A DNA stretch of 24,464 nt from a virus. Under the pieces are notes generated by a model. The model did no database searches and was not told the DNA's origin. It saw only the letters and a list, made by a program, of their open reading frames with translations. A program made the position numbers and the translations under genes. The stretch lies in the IMG/VR virus record IMGVR_UViG_3300032304_001354, positions 1-24,464 of that record, one strand, 5' to 3'. Shown piece after piece: positions 1 to 6,041 of this stretch (position 1 is the first letter of the stretch; each line of letters begins with the position of its first letter).

Positions 1-825
1 ACATCAGGATCATCATCTTTGACAGTTGCAACTGGTACAGGAACAACAGCAACATTTTATGTCTACACAAAGACAACAGCAATCGGTACAGTTGTAATCA
101 CTAACGGTGGAACACAACTTACATACTACGTACAGGGAACTGCTGGTAAGATTAATAATCTAACAGTATCGGCTCCTGCAAACGGTGCTGCTGGTACAAA
201 GCAGGACGTTCTAGTTACAGCAACAGACGTATTTGGAAACAAGGTTTCTGGTAAGTCAATCACTGCAACTGTATTTGCTGCAACAGCAACAGTTGACACA
301 GCAACAGTATCAACTGGTGCAACACTTTCAGATTTTGGAGTTGCAAAGTTTAGCGCAACACTTCCAGCAACTGGAACACGTTCACTAATTATGTTTGCTC
401 CAACAACTTCAACAGATGCTGCATCTGCAGATGTAGTTGGTCTAACTGCTCGTACTCTTGCACCATTTGCAGAAATTGCAGTTCGTGATCTAGTATCAGA
501 ACTTGCTGCTGAAAAGGCTGCAAAGGATGCAGCAATCGCTGCGAAGGCTGTTGCAGATGCTGCAGTTGTAAAGGCTGCTGCTGATGCAGTTGCTGCTAAG
601 GCTGCTTCAGATGCTGCTCTTGTAGCAGAAAAGGCTGCTTCAGCAAAAGCACTAGCAGATGCAAAGGTTGCATCAGATGCAGCACTTGCTGCTAAGGATG
701 CAGTAATTGCTAAGTTGACTGCAGACAATGCAGCAACATTGGCAAAGATCAAGGCATCATTTAATGCACTTGCTAAGCAGTGGAACACAAAGAATCCAAA
801 GGCAAAGGTTGCTCTACTTAAGTAA
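1..825 (+). CDS. C-terminal part of a large Ig-like, Ala-rich coiled-coil surface/structural protein (5' end outside window)
   Basis: The reading frame is open from base 1, so the start lies upstream; a TTG at 19 is only an internal codon. The visible part begins with beta-rich, Thr/Val/Gly-rich sequence typical of bacterial Ig-like (Big/invasin-type) domains, with the recognisable core VTATDVFGNKVSGKSITATV. It then changes abruptly, around the middle of the visible part, into an Ala/Lys/Asp heptad-like stretch (AAKDAAIAAKAVADAAVVKA and similar) that should form a long coiled coil. It ends with a basic tail (NTKNPKAKVALLK). No enzyme motif is seen. Ig-like domains are common on phage tail and capsid decoration proteins and on actinobacterial surface proteins. 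The gene sits upstream of a PA14 adhesin and is closed by a strong terminator, so it is probably the last gene of a structural transcription unit. The exact role is unknown. Confidence 0.75.
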   Translation, partial: TSGSSSLTVATGTGTTATFYVYTKTTAIGTVVITNGGTQLTYYVQGTAGKINNLTVSAPANGAAGTKQDVLVTATDVFGNKVSGKSITATVFAATATVDTATVSTGATLSDFGVAKFSATLPATGTRSLIMFAPTTSTDAASADVVGLTARTLAPFAEIAVRDLVSELAAEKAAKDAAIAAKAVADAAVVKAAADAVAAKAASDAALVAEKAASAKALADAKVASDAALAAKDAVIAKLTADNAATLAKIKASFNALAKQWNTKNPKAKVALLK

Positions 826-842
826 CCAAAACCTAAAAGTTT

Positions 843-873
843 GGGAGTCAGGAAACTGGCTCCCTTTCTTTTT
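843..873 (+). terminator. Rho-independent terminator after the Ig-like gene
   Basis: A 9-bp stem (GGGAGTCAG with CTGGCTCCC, one G-U pair) closes a GAAA tetraloop and is followed by TTTCTTTTT. It starts 18 nt after the stop codon at 825. GNRA-type loops stabilise such hairpins. It separates the upstream unit from the promoter at 898-906. Confidence 0.9.
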
Positions 874-897
874 GTCTATATGTCTAACTGAATAATT

Positions 898-906
898 TGA
901 TATAAT
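898..906 (+). promoter_or_regulatory. Extended -10 promoter for the PA14 adhesin operon
   Basis: TGATATAAT is a perfect extended -10 element (TGnTATAAT). No convincing -35 is seen at 16-18 nt. Transcription would start near 913, giving a short leader with the Shine-Dalgarno AAGAGGAGAG (911-920) before the TTG start at 929. The same nine bases recur at 5479 and 8344. Confidence 0.7.
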
Positions 907-928
907 AGGCAAGAGGAGAGTCCACCAC

Positions 929-3070
929 TTGAATAAACTCTTGCGTATATTTACGGTTTTATTACTTGCTTTTGGATGGTTATTTATAGCACCAACAGAG
1001 GCTAATTCTGACGACCCTCTAACAGTTGCAGCCCAAAAGATTCAAAACCTTAATAGTGCAGTAGATAAATTAGACTACAAAGACGGTTTAATAGGCATGA
1101 TTGACATAGCAGAGAACAAGTTTATGTATGCTAAAAATCTGCGGGATGTCAGAGATGCTGCTCAAGAAGACTACGAGGATGCAGTAGAAGCAGAGGAACT
1201 AGCCTTAGAAGAAGTAGACCTTGCCCAGTCCAATGTAGATGGCCAAACAGTAACAGTAGAACTTGCCCTTGACCACAAAGAAGATGCTCTTCAAGAAAAG
1301 AATGATGCACAGGATGCTCTTAACATAGCCAACATTAATCTTCAAACAGCCCAATCAAATATGCAGGGTGCTGGAGGATCAGGACTTGCTTATACAGTTT
1401 ATAACTTATTAAGAAATGGCAATCAAGCAGTACCAGGATCTGTTCTGTGTTCTGGTAATTGGAACTCAAACTCTATGCAACTTCCAGTTTGTGGAAACAG
1501 ATATGAAAACTTTATAGTTAAATTTACTGGACAGATAACAGTTCCAGAATGGTTCACATCAACAAAATTTGCAGGATATACAGATGATGGTTTTAGGATG
1601 TATATTGACGGAGCATTAGTTATTAATAACTGGGTTGAGCAAGGAGCAGGATGGAGTCAATACTCTCCAATATATGATGTAACTACAGATAAAACATTTG
1701 ATGTAGAAATTCGGTGGTATAACGGTGGGGGACCAGGATCTTATCATCTTGGATGGGGAATACCATATGATTCGTCTGGAAGTTTAGGTTGGACTGGTGC
1801 AGGTTGCGACTATGCTGGAAATCCAAGAGTGTGGGGACAAAACTTTAGTTGTAATCTTGATACATTTTCTTCTGGATCTGGACCAACACAAGCACAAACA
1901 GATGCTTACAATGAAGCACTTGCAACAAGAAATGCAGCACAGCAAGACTACAACAATGCTTTGTCAGAATATAATGACAAATTAAATGTTTATAACCAAG
2001 AGACTGCAACACTAAATTCATTAAATCAAATATTAACTAATAAAGAATCTGAGTATGATAACGCAGTAAATGATACAGCAGATGCTTTGTCTGAAAAGAA
2101 CAATGCCATAAATGATTTTAATAATGCAGTCAATGATGTCAATGGTGCAATTGATGACGCATGGCGTTACTATGATGAGCAATCACAAAGAGAAATTCAA
2201 AGAGCAATTGCTCAAGCAGCAGCCAATGCTGCAGCAAACCAGCCTAAGCCAGAGCCAAAGCCAACAGTTGAACCAGAAAAGCCAAAGCCTTCTCCACCAC
2301 CAACAGAAAAGCCTGAGCCAAAGCCAACAGTTGAACCAGAAAAGCCAAAGCCTTCTCCACCACCAACAGAAAAGCCTGAGCCAAAGCCAACAAAACCAGA
2401 AGAGCCTAAGCCTACACCTGCCCCAAGCCCTGAACCAAAGCCAGAGCCAACTCCAGAGCCTCCTGTTGAGCCTTCTCCAGAGCCTAAGCCACTTCCAAGA
2501 CCAGACTTTAAGCCAGCAGAAAACATTGATCCAGCAATTAAGGATACAGAGTTAGCAGCATTGATTCCACAAAAGGGTACAGGAAACTCAGAAGATTTAT
2601 CTGGAGTTATTGCAAACCTTACAAGCAAGGATAATAAATTAGTTAAACTTTCTGTAGAACAAACAGCAGCAGTAAGCCAAACACTTAAGTCTTTGACTCA
2701 AGAAGCAAAGCAAGAAGTTGCAGCAGACCTTGGAATTTCTACAGCAGAAGTTGCAAAGGTGGCAGAGGCAATGAAATCAGATCCTGCAGTTGCTGCAGCA
2801 TTTGTTGAGTTCGCAGATAGAGCAGGGGATGCAGGAGATACCCCAATGCCATTTACACTAGCAGACGCAACTACAGAAGTACAAACAGAAGAATTCTTAG
2901 CAGATCCACTTGGAGCAGTATTTGAAGTGGATGTTACAGAACTCCTATCCAATTTTTCTGAGTTGGGTATGGATATGACAGATGATCAGAGAGAAAAAGC
3001 GCAAGAAGTAATTGTCCCAGTGGTCATTGCATCACAAATTGCGGCATCAGTAATAAGGAGAAATAAATGA
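929..3070 (+). CDS. Secreted PA14-domain adhesin with coiled coils and a proline-rich stalk
   Basis: The 713-residue protein starts at TTG with a good Shine-Dalgarno 8 nt upstream. Residues 1-25 form a signal peptide (MNKLLRIFTVLLLAFGWLFI, then APTEA). Residues about 30-148 are an acidic Ala/Glu/Asp coiled coil. A PA14-like domain spans about 153-310 and includes the calcium/carbohydrate-site-like motif TDDGFRMYIDG (218-228) and cysteines 174, 188, 293 and 308, which may pair. A second coiled coil runs about 320-430. A Pro/Lys/Glu-rich stalk with 21-residue repeats runs about 440-530, followed by a mostly helical C-terminal region. There is no LPXTG motif or C-terminal membrane anchor. PA14 domains bind glycans in fungal and bacterial adhesins, so a fibre or host-binding role is inferred. 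The stop overlaps the next gene's start by 4 nt (ATGA). Confidence 0.8.
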   Translation: MNKLLRIFTVLLLAFGWLFIAPTEANSDDPLTVAAQKIQNLNSAVDKLDYKDGLIGMIDIAENKFMYAKNLRDVRDAAQEDYEDAVEAEELALEEVDLAQSNVDGQTVTVELALDHKEDALQEKNDAQDALNIANINLQTAQSNMQGAGGSGLAYTVYNLLRNGNQAVPGSVLCSGNWNSNSMQLPVCGNRYENFIVKFTGQITVPEWFTSTKFAGYTDDGFRMYIDGALVINNWVEQGAGWSQYSPIYDVTTDKTFDVEIRWYNGGGPGSYHLGWGIPYDSSGSLGWTGAGCDYAGNPRVWGQNFSCNLDTFSSGSGPTQAQTDAYNEALATRNAAQQDYNNALSEYNDKLNVYNQETATLNSLNQILTNKESEYDNAVNDTADALSEKNNAINDFNNAVNDVNGAIDDAWRYYDEQSQREIQRAIAQAAANAAANQPKPEPKPTVEPEKPKPSPPPTEKPEPKPTVEPEKPKPSPPPTEKPEPKPTKPEEPKPTPAPSPEPKPEPTPEPPVEPSPEPKPLPRPDFKPAENIDPAIKDTELAALIPQKGTGNSEDLSGVIANLTSKDNKLVKLSVEQTAAVSQTLKSLTQEAKQEVAADLGISTAEVAKVAEAMKSDPAVAAAFVEFADRAGDAGDTPMPFTLADATTEVQTEEFLADPLGAVFEVDVTELLSNFSELGMDMTDDQREKAQEVIVPVVIASQIAASVIRRNK
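2252..2393 (+). repeat. 63-bp in-frame tandem repeat coding the proline-rich stalk
   Basis: Two identical 63-bp units (2252-2314 and 2315-2377) plus a partial third (from 2378) encode a 21-residue unit beginning EPKPTVEPEKPKPSPPPTEK. Further degenerate EPKP repeats follow. The identity at DNA level indicates recent duplication, so stalk length is likely to vary by slippage or recombination. Confidence 0.95.
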
Positions 3071-3294
3071 AAATAATCAATAAAGCCATCAACCTGTTAG
3101 GAAAAATGCTCAAAGGATTAATCAAGTGGTTTAGAGACGCAGGAATGGAATTAATTGCACAGGCATTCACCCTCCTTGGCTTCTTTATCGCATGGCTAAC
3201 TTTGACAGGATCAGCAAGAGACATCGTTGGTATTGCAGTATTAATAACAACAGTAATCTGGCTAATCACAATACCACTACGAAAGGAAGAATAA
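3067..3294 (+). CDS. Small two-TM membrane protein, holin candidate
   Basis: A 75-residue protein with a basic amphipathic N-terminus (MKIINKAINLLGKMLKGLIK) and two hydrophobic segments, about residues 30-47 (LIAQAFTLLGFFIAWLTL) and 53-70 (IVGIAVLITTVIWLITI), followed by RKEE. Size and two-helix topology match class II-type holins. It overlaps the adhesin stop (ATGA) and the next gene by one base (TAATG), so the three are translationally coupled. The Shine-Dalgarno is AAGGAG just upstream. Holin function is inferred from topology and from the neighbouring second holin-like protein and a lysin about 3 kb away. Another small membrane role is possible. Confidence 0.6.
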   Translation: MKIINKAINLLGKMLKGLIKWFRDAGMELIAQAFTLLGFFIAWLTLTGSARDIVGIAVLITTVIWLITIPLRKEE

Positions 3295-3578
3295 TGGCAG
3301 TTAAAAAAATAGTAGAACCCCCAAAGCAGGAGCACCCACAGAAAGCAATAACAAATATTCTAATGAGAATTCTTGCGGTATTTGCAGCATCAGGACTATC
3401 AGTCTTGGGAGCAGGAGCCGTAGTAGGAATTGACACAGTTCAGGCAGTTATGCTTGCAGGACTATTAGGAGTAGCAACAGTTATTGAAAGGCTGGCTAGG
3501 GCTTTTTTGGACGATGGAAAACTATCATTGGCAGAAATCAATGATGCGTTTAAATCAGTAGACAAAAAGGCTAATTAG
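3294..3578 (+). CDS. Holin-like small membrane protein
   Basis: A 94-residue protein beginning MAVKKIVEPPKQEHPQKAI. I chose the ATG at 3294 because it overlaps the previous stop by one base (TAATG) and gives a sensible holin-like N-terminus. A longer frame open upstream would lie within the preceding gene. Two hydrophobic helices, about residues 23-47 (ILAVFAASGLSVLGAGAVVG) and 50-67 (AVMLAGLLGVATVI), are followed by a charged tail with DDGKLSLAEINDAFKSV. This arrangement (basic N-terminus, two TMs, short helical tail) resembles actinophage holins. Tandem small membrane proteins in lysis cassettes are common in actinophages. Confidence 0.6.
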   Translation: MAVKKIVEPPKQEHPQKAITNILMRILAVFAASGLSVLGAGAVVGIDTVQAVMLAGLLGVATVIERLARAFLDDGKLSLAEINDAFKSVDKKAN

Positions 3579-3596
3579 TCATATTTTAGACCTTGC

Positions 3597-3626
3597 TTGA
3601 CACCCCTCCTGGGGAACTGGTATACT
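3597..3626 (+). promoter_or_regulatory. Strong promoter of the proteasome-like gene
   Basis: Consensus -35 TTGACA (3597-3602), an 18-bp spacer, and TATACT (3621-3626) preceded by TG (3618-3619), forming an extended -10. The predicted transcript start is near 3633. Shine-Dalgarno GGGAGGGG (3643-3650) precedes the ATG at 3657. Confidence 0.85.
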
Positions 3627-3657
3627 TAAATATACCTAATCTGGGAGGGGTTTGTCA
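3598..3657 (+). promoter_or_regulatory. Nested inverted repeats over promoter and RBS (candidate operator / RBS-sequestering hairpin)
   Basis: Outer arms ACCCCTCC (3602-3609) and GGAGGGGT (3644-3651) are perfectly complementary. The pairing extends across a 2-nt bulge through TGAC (3598-3601) and GTCA (3654-3657), reaching the A of the start codon. An inner dyad GGTATA (3619-3624) / TATACC (3631-3636) lies over the -10 and the start site. In read-through RNA from the holin genes the whole structure could form and hide the Shine-Dalgarno. RNA started near 3633 lacks the 5' arm and would be translatable. Confidence 0.55.
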
Positions 3658-4181
3658 TGACTTGCATCGCTGTTGTTCGCCATGAAGATAAAATTTATAT
3701 GGCTGGAGATCGTGGAGCATCAGATGATGGTACCATTCTAGCACTTGAAGCACCAAAGGTTTGGAAGATAGGTCCATACTTAATTGGATATGCTGGATCA
3801 ATGGACGGAGAAAGAATCCGTTACAACTTTAAGCCAACTGCACCCAACATTAAAGACACGGATAGATTTATGCAGACAAAGTTTGTCAAAGAACTAAAAG
3901 AATTTTATAATGAGTTCTGGGTAGACACATCTAAAGACGGAGACCTTGGTTTAATTATTGCAGTTCGTGGACAAATATACGAACACAGTTCTGCAGACAT
4001 GTCTTTATCTAAGTACACACTACCATACCTTGCTATGGGATCTGGTGCAGAGTATGCTTATGGGGTTTTGTATGCAACAGATAAACAAAAAAATGCAAGG
4101 AACAGAGTAATGCAAGCAGTAAATGCTGCAATTAAATTTAACCCTTCATGCATGGGGCCAGTTGACGTAGTAAGCCTTTAG
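3657..4181 (+). CDS. Proteasome-beta / HslV-like Ntn hydrolase
   Basis: The 174-residue protein begins MTCIAVVRHEDKIYMAGDRG. After removal of Met1, Thr2 becomes the N-terminal nucleophile. Relative to that threonine, the Asp of GDRGAS falls at position 17 and the Lys of APKVW at position 33, the canonical Thr1/Asp17/Lys33 set of 20S proteasome beta and HslV subunits. A later YLAMGSGAEYAYGVLYA segment (124-140) matches the conserved GSG helix region of the family. No propeptide is present. Family members are N-terminal threonine peptidases that assemble as rings. Whether this one is a free peptidase or joins the host proteasome is unknown. It has its own promoter and an unusual leader structure. 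Confidence 0.8.
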   Translation: MTCIAVVRHEDKIYMAGDRGASDDGTILALEAPKVWKIGPYLIGYAGSMDGERIRYNFKPTAPNIKDTDRFMQTKFVKELKEFYNEFWVDTSKDGDLGLIIAVRGQIYEHSSADMSLSKYTLPYLAMGSGAEYAYGVLYATDKQKNARNRVMQAVNAAIKFNPSCMGPVDVVSL

Positions 4182-4190
4182 GAGTATACT
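4162..4190 (+). promoter_or_regulatory. Promoter for a leaderless mRNA
   Basis: TTGACG (4162-4167), 17-bp spacer, TATACT (4185-4190), then exactly 6 nt before the ATG at 4197. The predicted start of transcription falls on the start codon. It lies inside the 3' end of the proteasome-like gene. Confidence 0.75.
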
Positions 4191-4196
4191 TATAAT

Positions 4197-4418
4197 ATGT
4201 CTGAAGAGTGGGAAGAAATTTTAAACAATATGCAAGACAAAGACTTAGACTATAGAGAGTTTGAGATTTGGCTTGAAAACGGAATTGAGCGGGGATGGGT
4301 AACTGAACCGTTCTGTAATACTCATGAGGGTGATCCCTACATGAATGAAGAAGAACAGCAGGAATGGGAAGAGGGCGGAGACCCTTGCCAAGTAGTAATT
4401 AAAATCAAAGAAAACTAA
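4197..4418 (+). CDS. Small acidic protein of unknown function
   Basis: A 73-residue, strongly acidic protein (MSEEWEEILNNMQDKDLDYR at the start; a Glu/Trp-rich EEEQQEWEEGGDP segment near the end) with two cysteines (residues 40 and 64). I do not recognise a family. There is no Shine-Dalgarno; the ATG lies 6 nt after a -10 hexamer, fitting a leaderless message. It sits between two peptidase genes. The acidic character would suit a DNA mimic or a binding partner, but nothing here demonstrates that. Confidence 0.65.
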   Translation: MSEEWEEILNNMQDKDLDYREFEIWLENGIERGWVTEPFCNTHEGDPYMNEEEQQEWEEGGDPCQVVIKIKEN

Positions 4419-4430
4419 CAGGGAGAAAAA

Positions 4431-5312
4431 ATGAAGAAAATCGCAGTGGGAGTTATAGCGGTACTTAGTTTAGTATTGCTTCAGCCAGTAAACGCACAAC
4501 CAAACAAGTCAATTGTTATTATTGATACAGCAATTGATTCATCTATTCCACAACTAAAGGAAAAACTTGTACAAGAAGTTTGTATTCTTGGAAGCATGGT
4601 TTGTCCAAATGGTCAGAAGTTTCAGGAAGGTCCTGGAGCAGCAACTCTTCCATCAGCACAAGCACTAAATGGTGGCTTTGAGCATGGAACTATTATGGCG
4701 CTTATTGCTAACAAGGTAAATCCAGATGTTAACATTATCTTTGTAAGAATTGCTGGCATGACAAAGCGTGGAACAATGGATACCTATAGTATTACTGAAG
4801 TAGAAAAGGCTCTTACATGGGTAGTAAATAATAAGCAAAAGTATAATATTGTTTCAGTTTCCGCTTCACAAGGAAACCATTCTGGCCTAAGAACTGGAAC
4901 AAACTATTGCCCAATTAGGGCAACACACGCTCAACTTATTGGAAACATTGATAAGTTGTCGTCATTAGGTGTTGCTACAATTTTTTCTGCAGGAAACAAT
5001 CGTGACTATTCAAGAATTGATTTCCCAGCATGTATTCCACAGGCTGTAGCAGTTGGTGGAGCAACAGAAGACGATGCAATGGCTCCATATTCAAATGTAG
5101 CACCAGAGGTAGACTTTTATTCTCTTGGAGCATTTGATACTCAGGCTGGAAGATCAGTTGGAACATCAGCAGCAACTGCAGCGTTCTCTGCAAACTGGGC
5201 TAAAAATTACAAGGGTACATATCAATCAACTTATGATTACTTTGTATCAGTATCAAAGCAAGCAGTAGGAAGATCAACTACAACTAATAGGCTTGTAAGT
5301 CTCTTAGGTTAA
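4431..5312 (+). CDS. Secreted subtilisin-like serine protease (S8 family)
   Basis: The 293-residue protein has a signal peptide (MKKIAVGVIAVLSLVLLQPV, then NA/Q) and a complete S8 catalytic set: Asp32 in IVIIDTAID, His85 in GGFEHGTIMA, oxyanion Asn189 in FSAGNN, and Ser246 in GTSAATAA. Cysteines 51/58 and 160/201 could form disulfides in an exported enzyme. It lacks an obvious pro-domain, because the catalytic Asp comes only about 10 residues after the signal peptide; subtilases usually carry an I9 propeptide. Shine-Dalgarno AGGGAG precedes the ATG. An exported protease in a phage-like region could cleave host surface proteins or mature virion proteins. It is followed directly by two tRNA genes. 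Confidence 0.88.
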   Translation: MKKIAVGVIAVLSLVLLQPVNAQPNKSIVIIDTAIDSSIPQLKEKLVQEVCILGSMVCPNGQKFQEGPGAATLPSAQALNGGFEHGTIMALIANKVNPDVNIIFVRIAGMTKRGTMDTYSITEVEKALTWVVNNKQKYNIVSVSASQGNHSGLRTGTNYCPIRATHAQLIGNIDKLSSLGVATIFSAGNNRDYSRIDFPACIPQAVAVGGATEDDAMAPYSNVAPEVDFYSLGAFDTQAGRSVGTSAATAAFSANWAKNYKGTYQSTYDYFVSVSKQAVGRSTTTNRLVSLLG

Positions 5313-5319
5313 TTGGTTT

Positions 5320-5392
5320 TGGTCTGTAACTCAGATGGTAGAGTGCCGAACTGTTAATTCGGATGTCGCAGGATCGATACCTGCCAGACCAG
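5320..5392 (+). tRNA. tRNA-Asn (GUU)
   Basis: All four arms fold: acceptor TGGTCTG/CAGACCA, D stem ACTC/GAGT, anticodon stem CCGAA/TTCGG with loop CTGTTAA (anticodon GTT), and T stem GCAGG/CCTGC. The discriminator is G, as expected for Asn. CCA is not encoded. The T loop reads ATCGATA, with A instead of the near-universal T at position 54. It starts 7 nt after the protease stop and is probably cotranscribed with it. Confidence 0.93.
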
Positions 5393-5396
5393 CAAA

Positions 5397-5472
5397 GCGA
5401 AAGTAACTCAATTGGTAGAGTTTCTGCCTTCCAAGCAGAATGTTGCGAGTTCAAGTCTCGTCTTTCGCTCCA
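5397..5472 (+). tRNA. tRNA-Gly (UCC), CCA encoded
   Basis: Acceptor GCGAAAG/CTTTCGC, D stem ACTC/GAGT, anticodon stem TCTGC/GCAGA with loop CTTCCAA (anticodon TCC), T stem GCGAG/CTCGT with loop TTCAAGT, discriminator T, and encoded CCA at 5470-5472. It reads GGA, a very frequent glycine codon in this AT-rich window. It lies 4 nt after tRNA-Asn. Confidence 0.95.
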
Positions 5473-5478
5473 AATATT

Positions 5479-5513
5479 TGATATAATAGTATTAGGTCGC
5501 CTTATGGGACCTA
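5479..5513 (+). promoter_or_regulatory. Extended -10 promoter and 5' hairpin of the Hsp20 gene
   Basis: TGATATAAT (5479-5487) is a perfect extended -10. The predicted start near 5494 coincides with a hairpin (TAGGTC 5493-5498 with GACCTA 5508-5513) that would form the extreme 5' end of the mRNA. Such 5' stems often protect transcripts from decay. The Shine-Dalgarno AAAGGGG lies further down before the ATG at 5543. Confidence 0.65.
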
Positions 5514-5542
5514 TTAACTTATTCGCTTGAAAGGGGAATAAA

Positions 5543-5971
5543 ATGGTAGTAACACATGCAATGGATCTATTCAATGATCCTTTTTTTATTGGCTTTAACA
5601 GAGAGTTAAGCCGTTTGAATACAGCACATAAAACAAACTCACAAACATATCCTCCATATGACCTTCTCAAACTAGATGAAGATACATATAGGATTTCTTT
5701 GGCTGTTGCTGGATTTTCCAGGGAAGATATTAATATCTCAGTAGACAATGGAACTCTTATTATTAAGGGTGAGATTTTAGAGGTAATAGATGCTGAAGTA
5801 GTTCATAAGGGTATTGCTGGTCGTAAATTTGTACGATCATTTGCTCTTGGAGAATATATGGAGGTAACTGGTGCAGAAATGAAGGACGGTATGCTACATA
5901 TTAATGTAGATCGTATTATTCCTGAAGATAAAAAGCCAAAGACTATTGAAATCAAAGTTGCTAAAAAGTAG
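5543..5971 (+). CDS. Hsp20 / alpha-crystallin small heat-shock protein (IbpA-like)
   Basis: The 142-residue protein has a short N-terminal arm (DLFNDPFFIGFNRELSRL), then the typical IbpA entry PPYDLLKLDEDTYRISLAVA followed by GFSREDI, a full alpha-crystallin beta-sandwich, and the C-terminal I-x-I anchor (TIEIKV) used for oligomer assembly. Length and motifs are those of bacterial small heat-shock proteins, ATP-independent holdases. Phage-encoded Hsp20 proteins are known, for example in cyanophages, and are thought to support virion assembly or host proteostasis. It is expressed from its own promoter with a structured leader. Confidence 0.93.
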   Translation: MVVTHAMDLFNDPFFIGFNRELSRLNTAHKTNSQTYPPYDLLKLDEDTYRISLAVAGFSREDINISVDNGTLIIKGEILEVIDAEVVHKGIAGRKFVRSFALGEYMEVTGAEMKDGMLHINVDRIIPEDKKPKTIEIKVAKK

Positions 5972-5986
5972 TATATAGGCTATAAT
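5958..5986 (+). promoter_or_regulatory. Promoter of the CHAP lysin gene
   Basis: TTGCTA (5958-5963), 17-bp spacer, TATAAT (5981-5986). It overlaps the end of the Hsp20 coding region. The leader is about 50 nt, with Shine-Dalgarno TAGGAGAT before the ATG at 6042. Confidence 0.7.
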
Positions 5987-6041
5987 TATATAAGAGACCT
6001 AGGCATGTCTTTAAACTGCCCCTTAATATTAGGAGATAAAA

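Noticed and set aside
126-788. Long minus-strand open frame opposite the Ala-rich gene
   Set aside because: It is a shadow of the repetitive GCN-rich codons of the plus-strand gene; low-complexity Ala/Ser product and no start signal.
2252-2393. CRISPR-like short repeats
   Set aside because: The 63-bp units are directly adjacent with no unique spacers, are in frame, and code for the Pro-rich stalk.
2212-2628. Minus-strand frame with Gly/Phe/Ser repeats
   Set aside because: It is the antisense of the proline-rich repeat; the repeat unit alone explains it.
3192-3293. N-terminal extension of the second holin-like protein
   Set aside because: It would overlap the preceding gene by about 100 nt, is low in family-like features, and lacks a Shine-Dalgarno; ATG 3294 with a TAATG overlap is better.
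3603-3614. Terminator at CCCCTCCTGGGG
   Set aside because: Only a 4-bp stem and no following T-run; the same bases are better explained by the promoter spacer and the larger hairpin.
5284-5748. Minus-strand 154-codon frame
   Set aside because: It runs antisense through two well-formed tRNA genes and the Hsp20 start, so it is not coding.
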